Shown here: one piece after another, positions 41,579 through 50,335 of the stretch
Numbering within the stretch: position 1 is the first letter of the stretch
Layout of the letters: each line of letters begins with the position of its first letter
NCBI RefSeq assembly: GCF_004331465.1
Contig: NZ_SJKB01000007.1
Location: 62,001 to 126,000, forward strand
DNA: 64,000 nt
Direction: 5' to 3'
Source: Kribbella pittospori
GTDB taxonomy: Bacteria; Actinomycetota; Actinomycetes; Propionibacteriales; Kribbellaceae
Notes under the pieces: generated by a model
What the model was told of the DNA's origin: nothing
Database searches by the model: none
Seen by the model: the letters and a program-made list of their open reading frames with translations, nothing else
Made by a program: the position numbers and the translations under genes

Positions 41579-44119
41579 TCAGTCGGCGACCACCGCCTGG
41601 AGTACGTCGACCTTGGATGCGGAATGGGCCGGGCCGAGGGCCGCGAGTACGCCGGCCACCGCGGCCAACACGACGTACAGCGTGACCTGTAGGCCGGGGA
41701 TCGAGATCGCCTCGATGCCCTCGTCCGCGAGGGCCTGGGAGAGTGCCAGACCGAGGCCGATCCCGAGGGCGGCGCCGGTCAGCGCGCCGATCAGGGAGAT
41801 CACGACCGACTCCCAGCGCACCATCGATCGGACCTGGCCGCGGGTCATGCCGACCGCGCGGAGCAGTCCGAGCTCGCGGGTTCGCTCGAACACCGACAGC
41901 ACCAAGGTGTTGACGATGCCCAGCAGCGCGATCAGCACCGCCAGCGCGAGCATCACCGTGACGAAGGCGAGCAGATTGTCGATGAAGCCGCTGGCATCCT
42001 TCTCGAATCCCTTCCGATCGAGCACCTTCGCGTCCGGGTGGTTGCCCAGAGCACCGGTGATGGCGTTCTGTACGTCGCCCTTGTCGGCACCGTCCGCGAG
42101 TGTGATCAGCCCCGACGCGGTCAGCTGCTGTCCGGCGGCGGCCGTCTGAGCGGCGATGCTGATGACGTAGTCGTCGCCGATCCAGCCCTTGCTGTCGTAA
42201 ACACCGACGACATGCAGCACGTGCTTCCCGGTTTCGGCGAACTCCGACGTGATGGCGTCGCCGAGCTTCCAGCCGTGCGAGGTCGCAGCCGACTGGGCCA
42301 CGATCACGCCATCGGCGCCAAGGGCCGAGAGCGCGCCGGCCGACAGCCGCAGATTGAGGCCGTCCGCCGCCGCGGGGTCGATCGCGGAGTAGCTGGAGTC
42401 CGCACCGTTGAAGCGTGCTTCACCAAAGCCGCTGGGCGACACCTGCCGTACGCCGTTCACGCCGCTGACCACCGCGATGACCTCGGGGCTGAAGCCGGGC
42501 GCCTGGGCGCTCGCGGGCGTGACGAACAGTTCGGCGTTGGTCGAGTCGCCGATGATGTCGCTGAACGACGACTTCAGCGAGGACGCGAACACGCCCATGC
42601 CCACGACCAATGTCAGCCCGATCATCAGTGCCGCCGCCGTCGAGGCGGTACGACGCGGATTGCGCATCGCGTTCTGCCTGGCCAGTTCGCCGGACAGTCC
42701 ACGAAGGCGCAGGGGTACGCCGATCAGCGACGCAAGCGGCCGGGCACCAACCGGCAACAGCGTGATGATGCCGACGATGATCGCGAGCAGACTTGGGCCG
42801 AACGCCTTCATCGACAGACCGCCGTACAAGGAAGTGAACAGTCCGGCCAGCCCGAGTGCTGTCAGGACGGATCCGATGGCGATGCGCCGCTTCGAGGGTT
42901 TGCCCGCGCCCGGCACCGCGTCGCGCAGTGCCTCGACCGGCAGGACCTTCGTGGCCCGCATCGCCGGGACGAGGGCCGCCACGACGGTGACGATCGTGCC
43001 GACCAGCAGCGACAGCCAGATGGTGCGTGGCTCGACCTGCAAGGACGTACTGGGCAGAGTGAATCCCACGGCGTCCATCAGTAGGTTGAGTCCCTTGGCG
43101 ACGACGAGTCCGAGGCCGATACCGAGGGCCGAGGCGAGTACGCCAAGCAGCAGCGCCTCGATGAGCAGGCTACGGGCGACCTGACGCCGGGTAGCGCCGA
43201 TGGCACGCAGCAGCGCGATTTCGCGAGACCGTTGCGTCACGGTCATCGTGAACGTGTTCCAGATGATGAACGAGCCGACGAACAACGCGATGCCGGCGAA
43301 GACCATGAAAACGATCCGGACGACCCGGAGGTCCTCGTCGATCGCGTCCGCGGATTCCTTCACCACGGTGGCTCCGGTGACCGCCTCCGTGCCCTTCGGC
43401 AGGGTCGCGTCGATCCGCCGGACGAGCTCGGCCTGGCTCACGCCGTCGGCCGCGCTGACGTTGATCGAATCGAAGACGGCCGGAGAACCGAGGACCTGCT
43501 GAGCGGTCGTAGGGTCGAAGTACGCCGACGTCGTACCGCCGAGGTTCTTCTCGCCGCCGAAGCCGACGGTACCGACCACGTTGAACTCCTGCGTCGGTCC
43601 CTGGAACAGCACCTTGATCGTGGAGCCGAGCGCGATGTGATGCTCCTCGGCGCTGGTGGCGTCGATCGCGACCTGGTGCGGCGCCGATGGTGCGGTGCCG
43701 GTGAGGATCTTGACGTCGCCGCGCAGGGTGGTGTCGGCCGGCATGCTGTAGCCCATGGTCGGGGCTCCGCCGCTGGTCAGTACGGCGCGGCCGGCGTTGT
43801 CGGTGAGCAGCGCGTATCCGCTGATGGAACCCTCGGCCGCCCGTACGCCGTCGACGCCGCGGACCTGCTGAAGGACCGAGGCCGGGATCGGACCCCGGGT
43901 GGTGCCGGTGCCTTCGGACTGGGTGTACGCCGCCTCGGCGCGGACGACCGCATCGGTGCCGGCGGAGACCTTGCCGAACAGTTGGTCGAACGCCAGGCGC
44001 ATGGTGTCGGTCAGGACCAGCGTGCCGGCCAGGAACGAGACTCCGAGCGCGATCGATGCCACGGTCAGCACCAGGCGCAGCTTGTGCGCGAGCATGCCGC
44101 GCAGGGTTGCGGTGAACAT
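41579..44119 (-). CDS. ABC transporter permease (FtsX/MacB type, two FtsX domains)
   Basis: An 846-residue membrane protein. An N-terminal segment (LVLTVASIALGVSFLAGTLVL) precedes a large extracytoplasmic domain, then FtsX-type segments near residues 265-395; a second half repeats the plan with segments near 420-500 and 720-846 and another external domain between. Blocks such as SREIALLRAIGATRRQVARSL and TRELGLLRAVGMTRGQVRSMV are the FtsX signatures. It works with the ATPase encoded 4 bases upstream, probably in lipoprotein or lipid/peptide export. Confidence 0.9.
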   Translation of the reverse strand: MFTATLRGMLAHKLRLVLTVASIALGVSFLAGTLVLTDTMRLAFDQLFGKVSAGTDAVVRAEAAYTQSEGTGTTRGPIPASVLQQVRGVDGVRAAEGSISGYALLTDNAGRAVLTSGGAPTMGYSMPADTTLRGDVKILTGTAPSAPHQVAIDATSAEEHHIALGSTIKVLFQGPTQEFNVVGTVGFGGEKNLGGTTSAYFDPTTAQQVLGSPAVFDSINVSAADGVSQAELVRRIDATLPKGTEAVTGATVVKESADAIDEDLRVVRIVFMVFAGIALFVGSFIIWNTFTMTVTQRSREIALLRAIGATRRQVARSLLIEALLLGVLASALGIGLGLVVAKGLNLLMDAVGFTLPSTSLQVEPRTIWLSLLVGTIVTVVAALVPAMRATKVLPVEALRDAVPGAGKPSKRRIAIGSVLTALGLAGLFTSLYGGLSMKAFGPSLLAIIVGIITLLPVGARPLASLIGVPLRLRGLSGELARQNAMRNPRRTASTAAALMIGLTLVVGMGVFASSLKSSFSDIIGDSTNAELFVTPASAQAPGFSPEVIAVVSGVNGVRQVSPSGFGEARFNGADSSYSAIDPAAADGLNLRLSAGALSALGADGVIVAQSAATSHGWKLGDAITSEFAETGKHVLHVVGVYDSKGWIGDDYVISIAAQTAAAGQQLTASGLITLADGADKGDVQNAITGALGNHPDAKVLDRKGFEKDASGFIDNLLAFVTVMLALAVLIALLGIVNTLVLSVFERTRELGLLRAVGMTRGQVRSMVRWESVVISLIGALTGAALGIGLGLALSQALADEGIEAISIPGLQVTLYVVLAAVAGVLAALGPAHSASKVDVLQAVVAD

Positions 44120-44123
44120 GACG

Positions 44124-44876
44124 TCAACCGCCTAAATGCTTCATGAAATCGAGTACGGCGTCCGCGGTCGGCTCCTCCATCTCGTCGACGACGTGGCCGT
44201 CGGCAAGGAAGAGCACCCGGTCGGCGTAGCTCGCCGCGGTCGGGTCGTGGGTCACCATGACGACGGTCTGGCCGAGTTCCTTGACCGCTGTCCGCAGGAA
44301 GCCGAGCAGTTCGGTGCCCGAGGTCGAGTCGAGGGCGCCGGTCGGCTCGTCGGCGAAGATGATCTGTGGCCGGGACGCGAGGGCGCGGGCAGCGGCCACT
44401 CGTTGCTGCTGGCCTCCGGACAACTCGGTGGGACGGTGGTCGAGCCGATCGGCGAGTCCGAGTTTGTCGACAATCGACTGCACCCAGGCCGTGTCGGGTT
44501 TGCGGCCGGCGATGCGGATCGGGAGCACGATGTTCTCGGCCGCGCTCATCGTCGGCAGCAGGTTGAACGACTGGAAGACAAAGCCGATCTGGTCCCGCCG
44601 CAGCAGCGTGAGCGCCTTGTCGTTGAGTGCGGTGATCAGCGTGTCGCCGACGTACACCTGGCCCGACGACGGCCGGTCGAGGCCGGCGAGCATGTGCAGC
44701 AGGGTCGACTTGCCGGACCCGGACGGCCCCATGATGGCGGTGAATCTGCCGGCTTCGAGCTCGACGTCGACATCTTTGAGCGCGGCAACGACTGCGTCCC
44801 CGGTGCCGTAGAACTTGCTGACCCCTTCGGCCCGAGCGGCCGTGGTTCGAACGGTGATACTGGTCGTGATGGCCAT
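44124..44876 (-). CDS. ABC transporter ATPase (LolD/MacB type)
   Basis: A 250-residue ATPase. Walker A is GPSGSGKST near residue 51, the Q-loop FVFQSFNLLPT, the signature LSGGQQQRVA, Walker B IIFADEPTGALD, and the H-loop VTHDP. It is the partner of the FtsX-type permease (four-base gap). The family powers conformational changes that move lipoproteins or peptides across or along the membrane; no substrate gene is adjacent. A broken SRPBCC gene lies upstream on the same strand. Confidence 0.95.
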   Translation of the reverse strand: MAITTSITVRTTAARAEGVSKFYGTGDAVVAALKDVDVELEAGRFTAIMGPSGSGKSTLLHMLAGLDRPSSGQVYVGDTLITALNDKALTLLRRDQIGFVFQSFNLLPTMSAAENIVLPIRIAGRKPDTAWVQSIVDKLGLADRLDHRPTELSGGQQQRVAAARALASRPQIIFADEPTGALDSTSGTELLGFLRTAVKELGQTVVMVTHDPTAASYADRVLFLADGHVVDEMEEPTADAVLDFMKHLGG

Positions 44877-44907
44877 ATCTCCCCCTGAGTAGGAATTCGT
44901 GTGCGGA

Positions 44908-45211
44908 TCAGATGCGGCTGGGACTGTGTCGCCGTTCGGCCTCGACCTTGAGGTGGTCGAGAACGTTGTGGAGCGTGCGGTCCAGCGTCTTCTTCAGTGG
45001 CTTGCGCAGCAGCTTCGGCACGGCTTTGAAGCTGAACGTCGTGCCTTCCTCGATGTCACCCGCAACCGAGCGGCAGCCACGTCCGGATCCCAGGCCAGTT
45101 GCCGATGTCGGTCAGTAGCTCGCAGACCAGGTCGGCCGGTGCCGCGATGTCGATATCGCGGGCGCTGAGGACGGGGAGTCGCTGGTCGAGGAGGTCGGTC
45201 GGATCTTGCAT
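44908..45211 (-). pseudogene. Disrupted SRPBCC (polyketide-cyclase-like) gene
   Basis: From ATG 45211 the frame reads an SRPBCC start (DIDIAAPADLVCELLTDIGNW) and then hits a stop at 45056. Other frames continue the same protein: WDPDVAAARLR, then DIEEGTTFSFKA, then the C-terminal helix VPKLLRKPLKKTLDRTLHNV ending at 44908. So at least two frameshifts are present, and the middle strands are missing (roughly 50 residues by comparison with family lengths). Intact members bind hydrophobic ligands. Clearly non-functional unless sequencing errors explain it. Confidence 0.75.
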
Positions 45212-45234
45212 GTCGTCGCCTCGGCTCGGTTGGG

Positions 45235-46428
45235 TCAGCCGCAGTACGCCTTGAGGAGGACGTTGCGCATCGCCTGGGTGATGGGGTGGTCGTGGGGTAG
45301 GCCGTCCTGGTTGACGACTACGACGACCTGACGGCTGCCGTCCTTGCTGTTCCAGGCCGCGGTCATGTAGCCGGGGATCTCCGAGTCGTGGCCCCAGGCG
45401 TCACCACAGGGGAACGTCTCGCGAAGCAGGCCCAGGCCCCAGCCGCCGCCGGGGATGCCCGAGTCGATCGACCCGGGTGGATCCGTGGCAACCGCGTCGA
45501 TTGTCTGCATGGCCCGCAGTTGGGCGGGTTTGAGCAGGTGGCCGCGCAGCAGCGCGCGATAGAAGCGAGTGACGTCCTCAGGGTTGGACAGGATTGCTCC
45601 GGCCGCGCCGAGCAGCGTGGGGCTGAGCGCTGTGAAGTCGATCGGATCCGGTCCGCCGATGACCCAGTAGCCGTGGACATAGGAGCCGGGGATCGCCGAC
45701 GTGGTCGGGTAGCTGGTGTGGTCGAGGCCGAGTGGTTTGAAGATGCGGCGACGTAGTTCGGCGCCGAACGAGTTGCCGGTGGCCGCCTCGACGATCATCG
45801 CGAGCAGGAGCGTGTTGGTGTTCGAGTAGTTCCAGCCGGTTCCCGGTGCGTAGAGAGGACCGTGTTCGGCCGCGATCCGGACTCCCTCGCGAGGATCGAA
45901 GATCAGGGTCAGGTCGCCACTTTCGAAGTACGGCGCGAAGACCCGTTCGTCCTGTGCGTAGTCGAAGATTCCGCTGGTGTGGTTGAGCAGTTGGCGGATG
46001 GTGATGCCCGCCCCGTTGGGGAAGACACCCGGGAGCCACTTTTCGACGGAGTCGTTGAGTTTCAGCACCCGATCGCCGGCCAGTTGCAGAACCAAAGTGG
46101 CGGTGAAGGTCTTCGTCACGCCACCGATCCGCGATCGGTCGGCGACCCGGATCGGTGTCAGCGGCGCGAGGTTGCCGTACCCGCTGGAGTAGCGGTACGT
46201 GCGATCACCCACCCGCACGTACGCGACCGCGCCCGGCGCGCCGGCCGCGACGACCTGATCGAGCGCGGCCTGAACTCCGCGGGGCTGACTGGTCGAGGAC
46301 CGTGCCGGGGCTGAGGGCGATGCCGAGACGACCGGTGCTGTGGCCAGGCCGGCGGCGGTGGCGAGTGCGATGACCGCCACCCACCGGCCACGGCGCGGCC
46401 GGGCAGACTTGTCCACTGAGAACGACAT
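45235..46428 (-). CDS. Serine-hydrolase (beta-lactamase/DD-peptidase fold), nucleophile replaced
   Basis: A 397-residue exported protein. The signal peptide is residues 1-38 (WVAVIALATAAGLATAPVVSA). The class C beta-lactamase-like fold follows: the usual SxxK motif reads RIGGVTKTF, so the nucleophile Ser is Gly (codon GGC) while Lys is kept. The YxN motif is intact (YSNTN). The third motif is weak (WGHDSE). Probably without hydrolase activity, perhaps a binding protein. ATG at 46428 follows AAGGAG. Second of a run of minus-strand genes. Confidence 0.8.
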   Translation of the reverse strand: MSFSVDKSARPRRGRWVAVIALATAAGLATAPVVSASPSAPARSSTSQPRGVQAALDQVVAAGAPGAVAYVRVGDRTYRYSSGYGNLAPLTPIRVADRSRIGGVTKTFTATLVLQLAGDRVLKLNDSVEKWLPGVFPNGAGITIRQLLNHTSGIFDYAQDERVFAPYFESGDLTLIFDPREGVRIAAEHGPLYAPGTGWNYSNTNTLLLAMIVEAATGNSFGAELRRRIFKPLGLDHTSYPTTSAIPGSYVHGYWVIGGPDPIDFTALSPTLLGAAGAILSNPEDVTRFYRALLRGHLLKPAQLRAMQTIDAVATDPPGSIDSGIPGGGWGLGLLRETFPCGDAWGHDSEIPGYMTAAWNSKDGSRQVVVVVNQDGLPHDHPITQAMRNVLLKAYCG

Positions 46429-46439
46429 GAACGGGCTCC

Positions 46440-47192
46440 TTACGGTGCCGGGATCTGGCCTGGTGCGGGCTGCACCGGCCTGCGGACGGTACGTCGGGTC
46501 GCGACGGTGACCGTGATGAGCACGATTCCGAGAATGAGCAGTACGCCGCCCACGACGAGTGCGGCGATGGCGATCGGTAGGACGATCGGCAGGGTGCCAC
46601 CGACGCTGACGTCGGCGTCGACACCCTGTGACCCGTCGGCGTTCATCACGACGACGGACCAGTTGCCGTCGGCAACGTCCCAGCTGAGGGTGCGCGGGCC
46701 GGTACCGCTGTCGGACGCGACCCAGAAGGTCTGCGCGGCGGGATCGGCGCTGGGCGCGTCGCCCGGGTGCGGAACGTAGCTGACCCTGAACGGATCGACG
46801 TCGAAGTCCGAGACCTCCGAGTGGCCGACGCCGTCGAGGTACTTGGCGACATCGGTCGCCGGGCCGATGCCGATGAACAGCGGTGTCTCCGCGTTCCTCG
46901 ACTCGAGCGAGATCCGTACGTCGCCGAGCAGGTCGTTCGCGTAGAGCGCGTCGGGGCCGGTGATGCCGACATCGAGTGACGGCGCGGTCAACGCGTAGGC
47001 ATCGGTGCTCACGCGTTCGGGGCCGGCGGTGTGATAGCCGTTGGCATCGCGTTGACTGTGCGCCCACAGTCCGATCCCGCCGCCGACCAGCAGGCCGCCG
47101 CCGAGCAGGATGAGCAGGCTGCCGAGGATCACCCAGACCGTGCGCCAGGCGCTCCAGGAACGACGTACCGGTGCATCAGGAGTGGTGGTCAT
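46440..47192 (-). CDS. Membrane protein with large external domain, two TM segments
   Basis: A 250-residue protein. One transmembrane helix lies near residues 17-42 (VWVILGSLLILLGGGLLVGG) and one near 205-235 (IVLPIAIAALVVGGVLLILGIVLI). Between them, about 160 residues of beta-rich sequence would face outside (SVYAL.., GPRTLSWDVADGNWSVVVMNADGS). It overlaps the upstream membrane-protein gene by ATGA and lies 11 bases before the serine-hydrolase-fold gene, so they are co-expressed. Function unknown. Confidence 0.7.
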   Translation of the reverse strand: MTTTPDAPVRRSWSAWRTVWVILGSLLILLGGGLLVGGGIGLWAHSQRDANGYHTAGPERVSTDAYALTAPSLDVGITGPDALYANDLLGDVRISLESRNAETPLFIGIGPATDVAKYLDGVGHSEVSDFDVDPFRVSYVPHPGDAPSADPAAQTFWVASDSGTGPRTLSWDVADGNWSVVVMNADGSQGVDADVSVGGTLPIVLPIAIAALVVGGVLLILGIVLITVTVATRRTVRRPVQPAPGQIPAP

Positions 47193-47839
47193 GAGACGAC
47201 CTCCGCAGCTCCGGGGGTCCTGATCATCCAGATGCCCAGCCAGATCATCGCCAGCCCGAGCACAATCCCGAACGGCGGCAGCAAGGACTGGAAGCCGACC
47301 AGCCCGCCGATCACGATGGCGATGCAGATGGCGCGCGGGAAGACACCGGCGCGGAAGCTCGCGAGGCCGAACAGTGCCCAGCCGATCGCGAACAGGATGT
47401 AGCTGGACACCGCGCCGATCACGATCAGACCGGCCGGATCGGCGTCGAGAACCTCAGGTGCAGTGTCGGCCAGGTAGGTGACGTAGAACGTCTCGAACCA
47501 CAGGTCGCCGCCGAGGAACATCGTGCCCACCAACGCGCCGAACAGCCCCACGACACCGAAGCGGCCGGCCTTGTGCGCCTGCCAGCTGTACGCTGCGACC
47601 GCGGCGAGCAGCAGCAGACAGAAGGCCACGAAGTACACGACGCCGCTGACCCGGTAGACCGAGTCGGTCGACGTACCGACGTGATCGTCGCGATCGACGA
47701 TCGGGAAGATCACTATCTCGACCACGACCATCAACACGCCGGCGGTCAGGGCGAGCGGCCCGGCCAGCTGGGTGAGTGGTGCGCGGGATGCGGTGTTACC
47801 GCTGCTTGGTTGCTTCTTCGATGCGTCCAGATTCGTCAT
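47189..47839 (-). CDS. Polytopic membrane protein
   Basis: A 216-residue protein with about six hydrophobic segments (for example GPLALTAGVLMVVVEIVIF, VVYFVAFCLLLLAAVAAYS, VVGLFGALVGTMFLGG, LIVIGAVSSYILFAIGWALFG, ICIAIVIGGLVGFQSLL, IVLGLAMIWLGIWMI). No family motif recognised. Start ATG 47839. It is the first gene of a three-gene set divergent from a TetR regulator, with the nested palindrome between, so it is probably under TetR control. Transport or membrane stress are possible roles. Confidence 0.7.
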   Translation of the reverse strand: MTNLDASKKQPSSGNTASRAPLTQLAGPLALTAGVLMVVVEIVIFPIVDRDDHVGTSTDSVYRVSGVVYFVAFCLLLLAAVAAYSWQAHKAGRFGVVGLFGALVGTMFLGGDLWFETFYVTYLADTAPEVLDADPAGLIVIGAVSSYILFAIGWALFGLASFRAGVFPRAICIAIVIGGLVGFQSLLPPFGIVLGLAMIWLGIWMIRTPGAAEVVS

Positions 47840-47941
47840 GCTGGACTGCCCCCTCAGCGAGCGGGACCGGCGTTTCCCCCACCAGGTCCCCAGAACGAAT
47901 GGACCTCCGGTGGTCCGCCCCGTCCCCGACTGCCAAAGGTG

Positions 47942-47964
47942 AGACCCGGTGACCGGGTCTTTTT
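47942..47964 (+). terminator. Orphan intrinsic terminator, plus direction
   Basis: AGACCCGG (47942-47949) pairs with CCGGGTCT (47953-47960) and TTTT follows. No plus-strand gene ends nearby; it lies just before the TetR operator. It may shield the tetR promoter from upstream transcription. Confidence 0.6.
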
Positions 47965-47994
47965 GTACTCTGTCCATAATATGGACGGTGTACA
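47964..47994. promoter_or_regulatory. TetR operator: nested palindrome
   Basis: TGTAC (47964-47968) and GTACA (47990-47994) enclose GTCCAT-AAT-ATGGAC (47972-47986); both repeats share the centre base 47979. CATAAT inside the core could also be a -10 for tetR. It is placed between the membrane-protein set and the TetR gene, so control of both is likely. Confidence 0.65.
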
Positions 47995-48016
47995 GAAAGT
48001 CAACAGCGGAGGTTCG

Positions 48017-48691
48017 ATGGCGACACCGACGGGCCGGCGGACCGGTCGGCCGCGGGCGGTCACGGAACAGGCGATCCTCGACGCGGCCCTGTGGCAGTTG
48101 GACGGCGGGGGCGCGGACGCGGTATCGATCCGGGGCATCGCTGCTCAGGTGGGCATCGCGCCGAACGCCGTGTACACCTATTTCCCCAGCAAGGCCGCGG
48201 TACTGCGTGCACTGGTCGAGCGGTTCCTGGGCGACGTCAACCACGACCGGTTCATCGACCGGGGGCTGCCCTGGCGAGATCGAGTCGAGGCGCTCGCGCT
48301 GGAGCTTCGGACCCTTCTCGTCGCACACCGCGGCGCCGTTCAGCTTCTCCTCGGCGGACCGATGGACGGCCCGAACGCTCTGACCTTGCGCGAGTCCCTC
48401 AGCGAGGTCCTCGCCGACGGTGGCTCGACCCCGGATGACGCCGCCCGTGCGTCGTACGTGCTGCTGGTCTACATCTTCGGCGCGATCGCACTCGAGGTCG
48501 CCGAACTCGACCAGCGCCGCATCCCTCCGACCGAACGCGACCGCGTCTCCACCCGTCGCGCCGTACTCGACACCATCTCCGCCGAGGCCTACCCACGCAC
48601 CACCGAGACAGCCGGCACCATCTCGAAAGACTTCACCACCGAACAGTTCCTCTGGGGCCTGACCCGAATCCTCAACGGCCTCCAGACCTGA
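48017..48691 (+). CDS. TetR-family transcriptional regulator
   Basis: A 224-residue regulator. The N-terminal three-helix HTH spans about residues 15-62 (AVTEQAILDAALWQLDGGGADAVSIRGIAAQVGIAPNAVYTYFPSKAAVLRALV), the standard TetR block. The C-terminal ligand domain is closer to the TetR_C/AcrR-like group that covers small hydrophobic inducers. ATG at 48017 follows GGAGG. It probably represses itself and the divergent membrane-protein genes. Confidence 0.9.
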   Translation: MATPTGRRTGRPRAVTEQAILDAALWQLDGGGADAVSIRGIAAQVGIAPNAVYTYFPSKAAVLRALVERFLGDVNHDRFIDRGLPWRDRVEALALELRTLLVAHRGAVQLLLGGPMDGPNALTLRESLSEVLADGGSTPDDAARASYVLLVYIFGAIALEVAELDQRRIPPTERDRVSTRRAVLDTISAEAYPRTTETAGTISKDFTTEQFLWGLTRILNGLQT

Positions 48692-48776
48692 GAGCGTTCA
48701 CGAACTGCCGGCAGGAGTAGACGCGGGCGAACTCCTTGCGCAGGGCGTCCTCGTGGTCGGTCCAGGCGTGTGATTG

Positions 48777-49211
48777 TCAGGGGGTGGCGTCCAGGACGGC
48801 TTGCATGGTGTCGAGGGCTACGGGGAGGGAGATGTGTTCGTGGGTGATCAGCCACTGGGTGTCGGTGCGTTCGAGGCAGACGGTGGAGCGGAGCCAGAGG
48901 CTGCGGCTCGGTGATCCGTCTTCCTGCATCGCGCCGGTGTCCAGGTGGAGCATGTGGGCGATCGCCACGTTGTCGCTCGCCGCGACCTTTAGCTGGTGCG
49001 TCTCCAGGCCGATCGGGCCGTCGTACTCGTCGAACCAGCGGAGGAAGTTCTTCCGTACGGCGTCAGATCCGGAGAAGTGCAGCGGCGGGACGACATCGAA
49101 GTAGATGATGTCGGGGGAGTACAGCGACATCAGCCGCTCAATGTCCTTGTCCCGGCAGGCCTGCTCGCGACTCTCCAACAGAGCCCCAACCTCGTGCTCG
49201 GCGTTACTCAT
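48777..49211 (-). CDS. SnoaL-like / nuclear-transport-factor-2-fold protein
   Basis: A 144-residue protein. ALLESREQACRDKDIERLMSLYSPDIIYFDVVPPL near the N-terminus is the helix-helix-strand opening of the NTF2/SnoaL cone fold, and WLRSTVCLERTDTQWLITHEHISLP its closing strands. Such proteins bind small ligands or act on steroids and polyketides; a ketosteroid-isomerase-type activity is possible. Acidic pocket residues are present but not diagnostic. AGAGGAAC lies upstream of ATG 49211. Confidence 0.8.
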   Translation of the reverse strand: MSNAEHEVGALLESREQACRDKDIERLMSLYSPDIIYFDVVPPLHFSGSDAVRKNFLRWFDEYDGPIGLETHQLKVAASDNVAIAHMLHLDTGAMQEDGSPSRSLWLRSTVCLERTDTQWLITHEHISLPVALDTMQAVLDATP

Positions 49212-49290
49212 AGCGAGTGCGTTCCTCTCGTCCGGATTTCGTCGTCCCTAGTACGACGAGACGAACCCTCGGAGTGTGAGGGTGGTTCTC

Positions 49291-49869
49291 ATGAGTGATC
49301 TCAGGGCGAGAGCAGACGCGCGGCTGAGCACGGCGTACGAACTCGTGCGTGAGCTGGATCTGCTCGGACGGTGGAGCCAGTACGGCGACGTGGACATCGT
49401 CGGCTCCGTCGGGATCGGGGTCGTAGTGGCACCCGACATCGATCTGGAGATCCACTCGGACGACCCGCAGGTGGCGGACGGGTTCGCGGTGATGCAGCCG
49501 CTGGCGGAGCTGCCGAAGTCGCGGCGGATCACATACCTCGACGCCCGGGATCGGCACGAACGAGGGCAGTACTGGAAGCTCGAGTACGAGCTCACACCGG
49601 ACGAGATGTGGACGATCGACATGTGGGTGATGAAGCGCGGTGCCTCAAGCGGTGCGCCGTTGACCGCGGCCGTCCGGGATGCGCTGACCCCGGAGTTGCG
49701 TGATCGCGTGCTGGGCATCAAGGAAGAAGCTGTTGCGATCGGGGAGCGGGCGTACGGCTATTGGCTGTACCAGGCGGTGCTGGACGCCGGCGTACGGAGC
49801 TATGCCGAGTACCGGACCTGGCTCGGCGATCGGAACATCTACGAGCGTACAGGCTGGATACCGCGCTGA
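49291..49869 (+). CDS. Nucleotidyltransferase-fold-like protein
   Basis: A 192-residue protein starting at ATG 49291, although an upstream in-frame GTG at 49276 exists. DIVGSVGIGVVVAPDIDLEIHSDD near residues 32-55 resembles the GS..x(7-12)D.D motif of minimal nucleotidyltransferases, with Asp pairs placed to bind Mg. The remainder is helical (LTPELRDRVLGIKEEAVAI). Comparable proteins modify antibiotics or RNA. It is divergent from the SnoaL-like gene. Substrate unknown. Confidence 0.65.
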   Translation: MSDLRARADARLSTAYELVRELDLLGRWSQYGDVDIVGSVGIGVVVAPDIDLEIHSDDPQVADGFAVMQPLAELPKSRRITYLDARDRHERGQYWKLEYELTPDEMWTIDMWVMKRGASSGAPLTAAVRDALTPELRDRVLGIKEEAVAIGERAYGYWLYQAVLDAGVRSYAEYRTWLGDRNIYERTGWIPR

Positions 49870-49870
49870 C

Positions 49871-50308
49871 TCAGGGTCTCTTCGAGGTGCCGCCCCAGGA
49901 TTCAGACGGTACGTCGTTGAGGGTTTGGTAGATGGTCCAGCGGTGGCCGGCGAGGTCCTCGGCGGTGTACTGGCGGGCGCCGTACGGATAGTCGGCCGGC
50001 TCGCTCAGGATGGTGGCGCCGGCTTGGCGGGCGTGGGCGTGGTGGGCGTCGGCGTCCTCGACGTTCAGCATGACGCCGTGGCAATGCGTCGTCGCACTAG
50101 GATCCGGGGCACGCCGGCCGTACTCCTCGGCCGCGTCGGACACCGCGACGATCCCGTTCCCGTACCGGATCCGCGCCCGATGGTTGCCGACTCGCCACAT
50201 CTCCGTGAAGCCGAAGGCCTCACACAACCAGTCGACGGCCTTGCCCACATCCGGATACACCAGCTCCGGTACGACGCTCGCCGTACCCATCGTCACGTTC
50301 TCGCTCAT
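49871..50308 (-). CDS. VOC-family protein
   Basis: A 145-residue VOC protein. VVPELVYPDVGKAVDWLCEAFGFTEMWRV near the start and EDLAGHRWTIYQTLNDV at the end are the YcgJ/PhnB-like form of the fold, often bound to a metal in relatives; a His (THCHGVML) and Glu (ILSEPADY) could serve. It is convergent with the nucleotidyltransferase-like gene one base away. Function unknown. Confidence 0.75.
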   Translation of the reverse strand: MSENVTMGTASVVPELVYPDVGKAVDWLCEAFGFTEMWRVGNHRARIRYGNGIVAVSDAAEEYGRRAPDPSATTHCHGVMLNVEDADAHHAHARQAGATILSEPADYPYGARQYTAEDLAGHRWTIYQTLNDVPSESWGGTSKRP

Positions 50309-50335
50309 GACTCCATGCTCGCGCAGACCGGGCCC

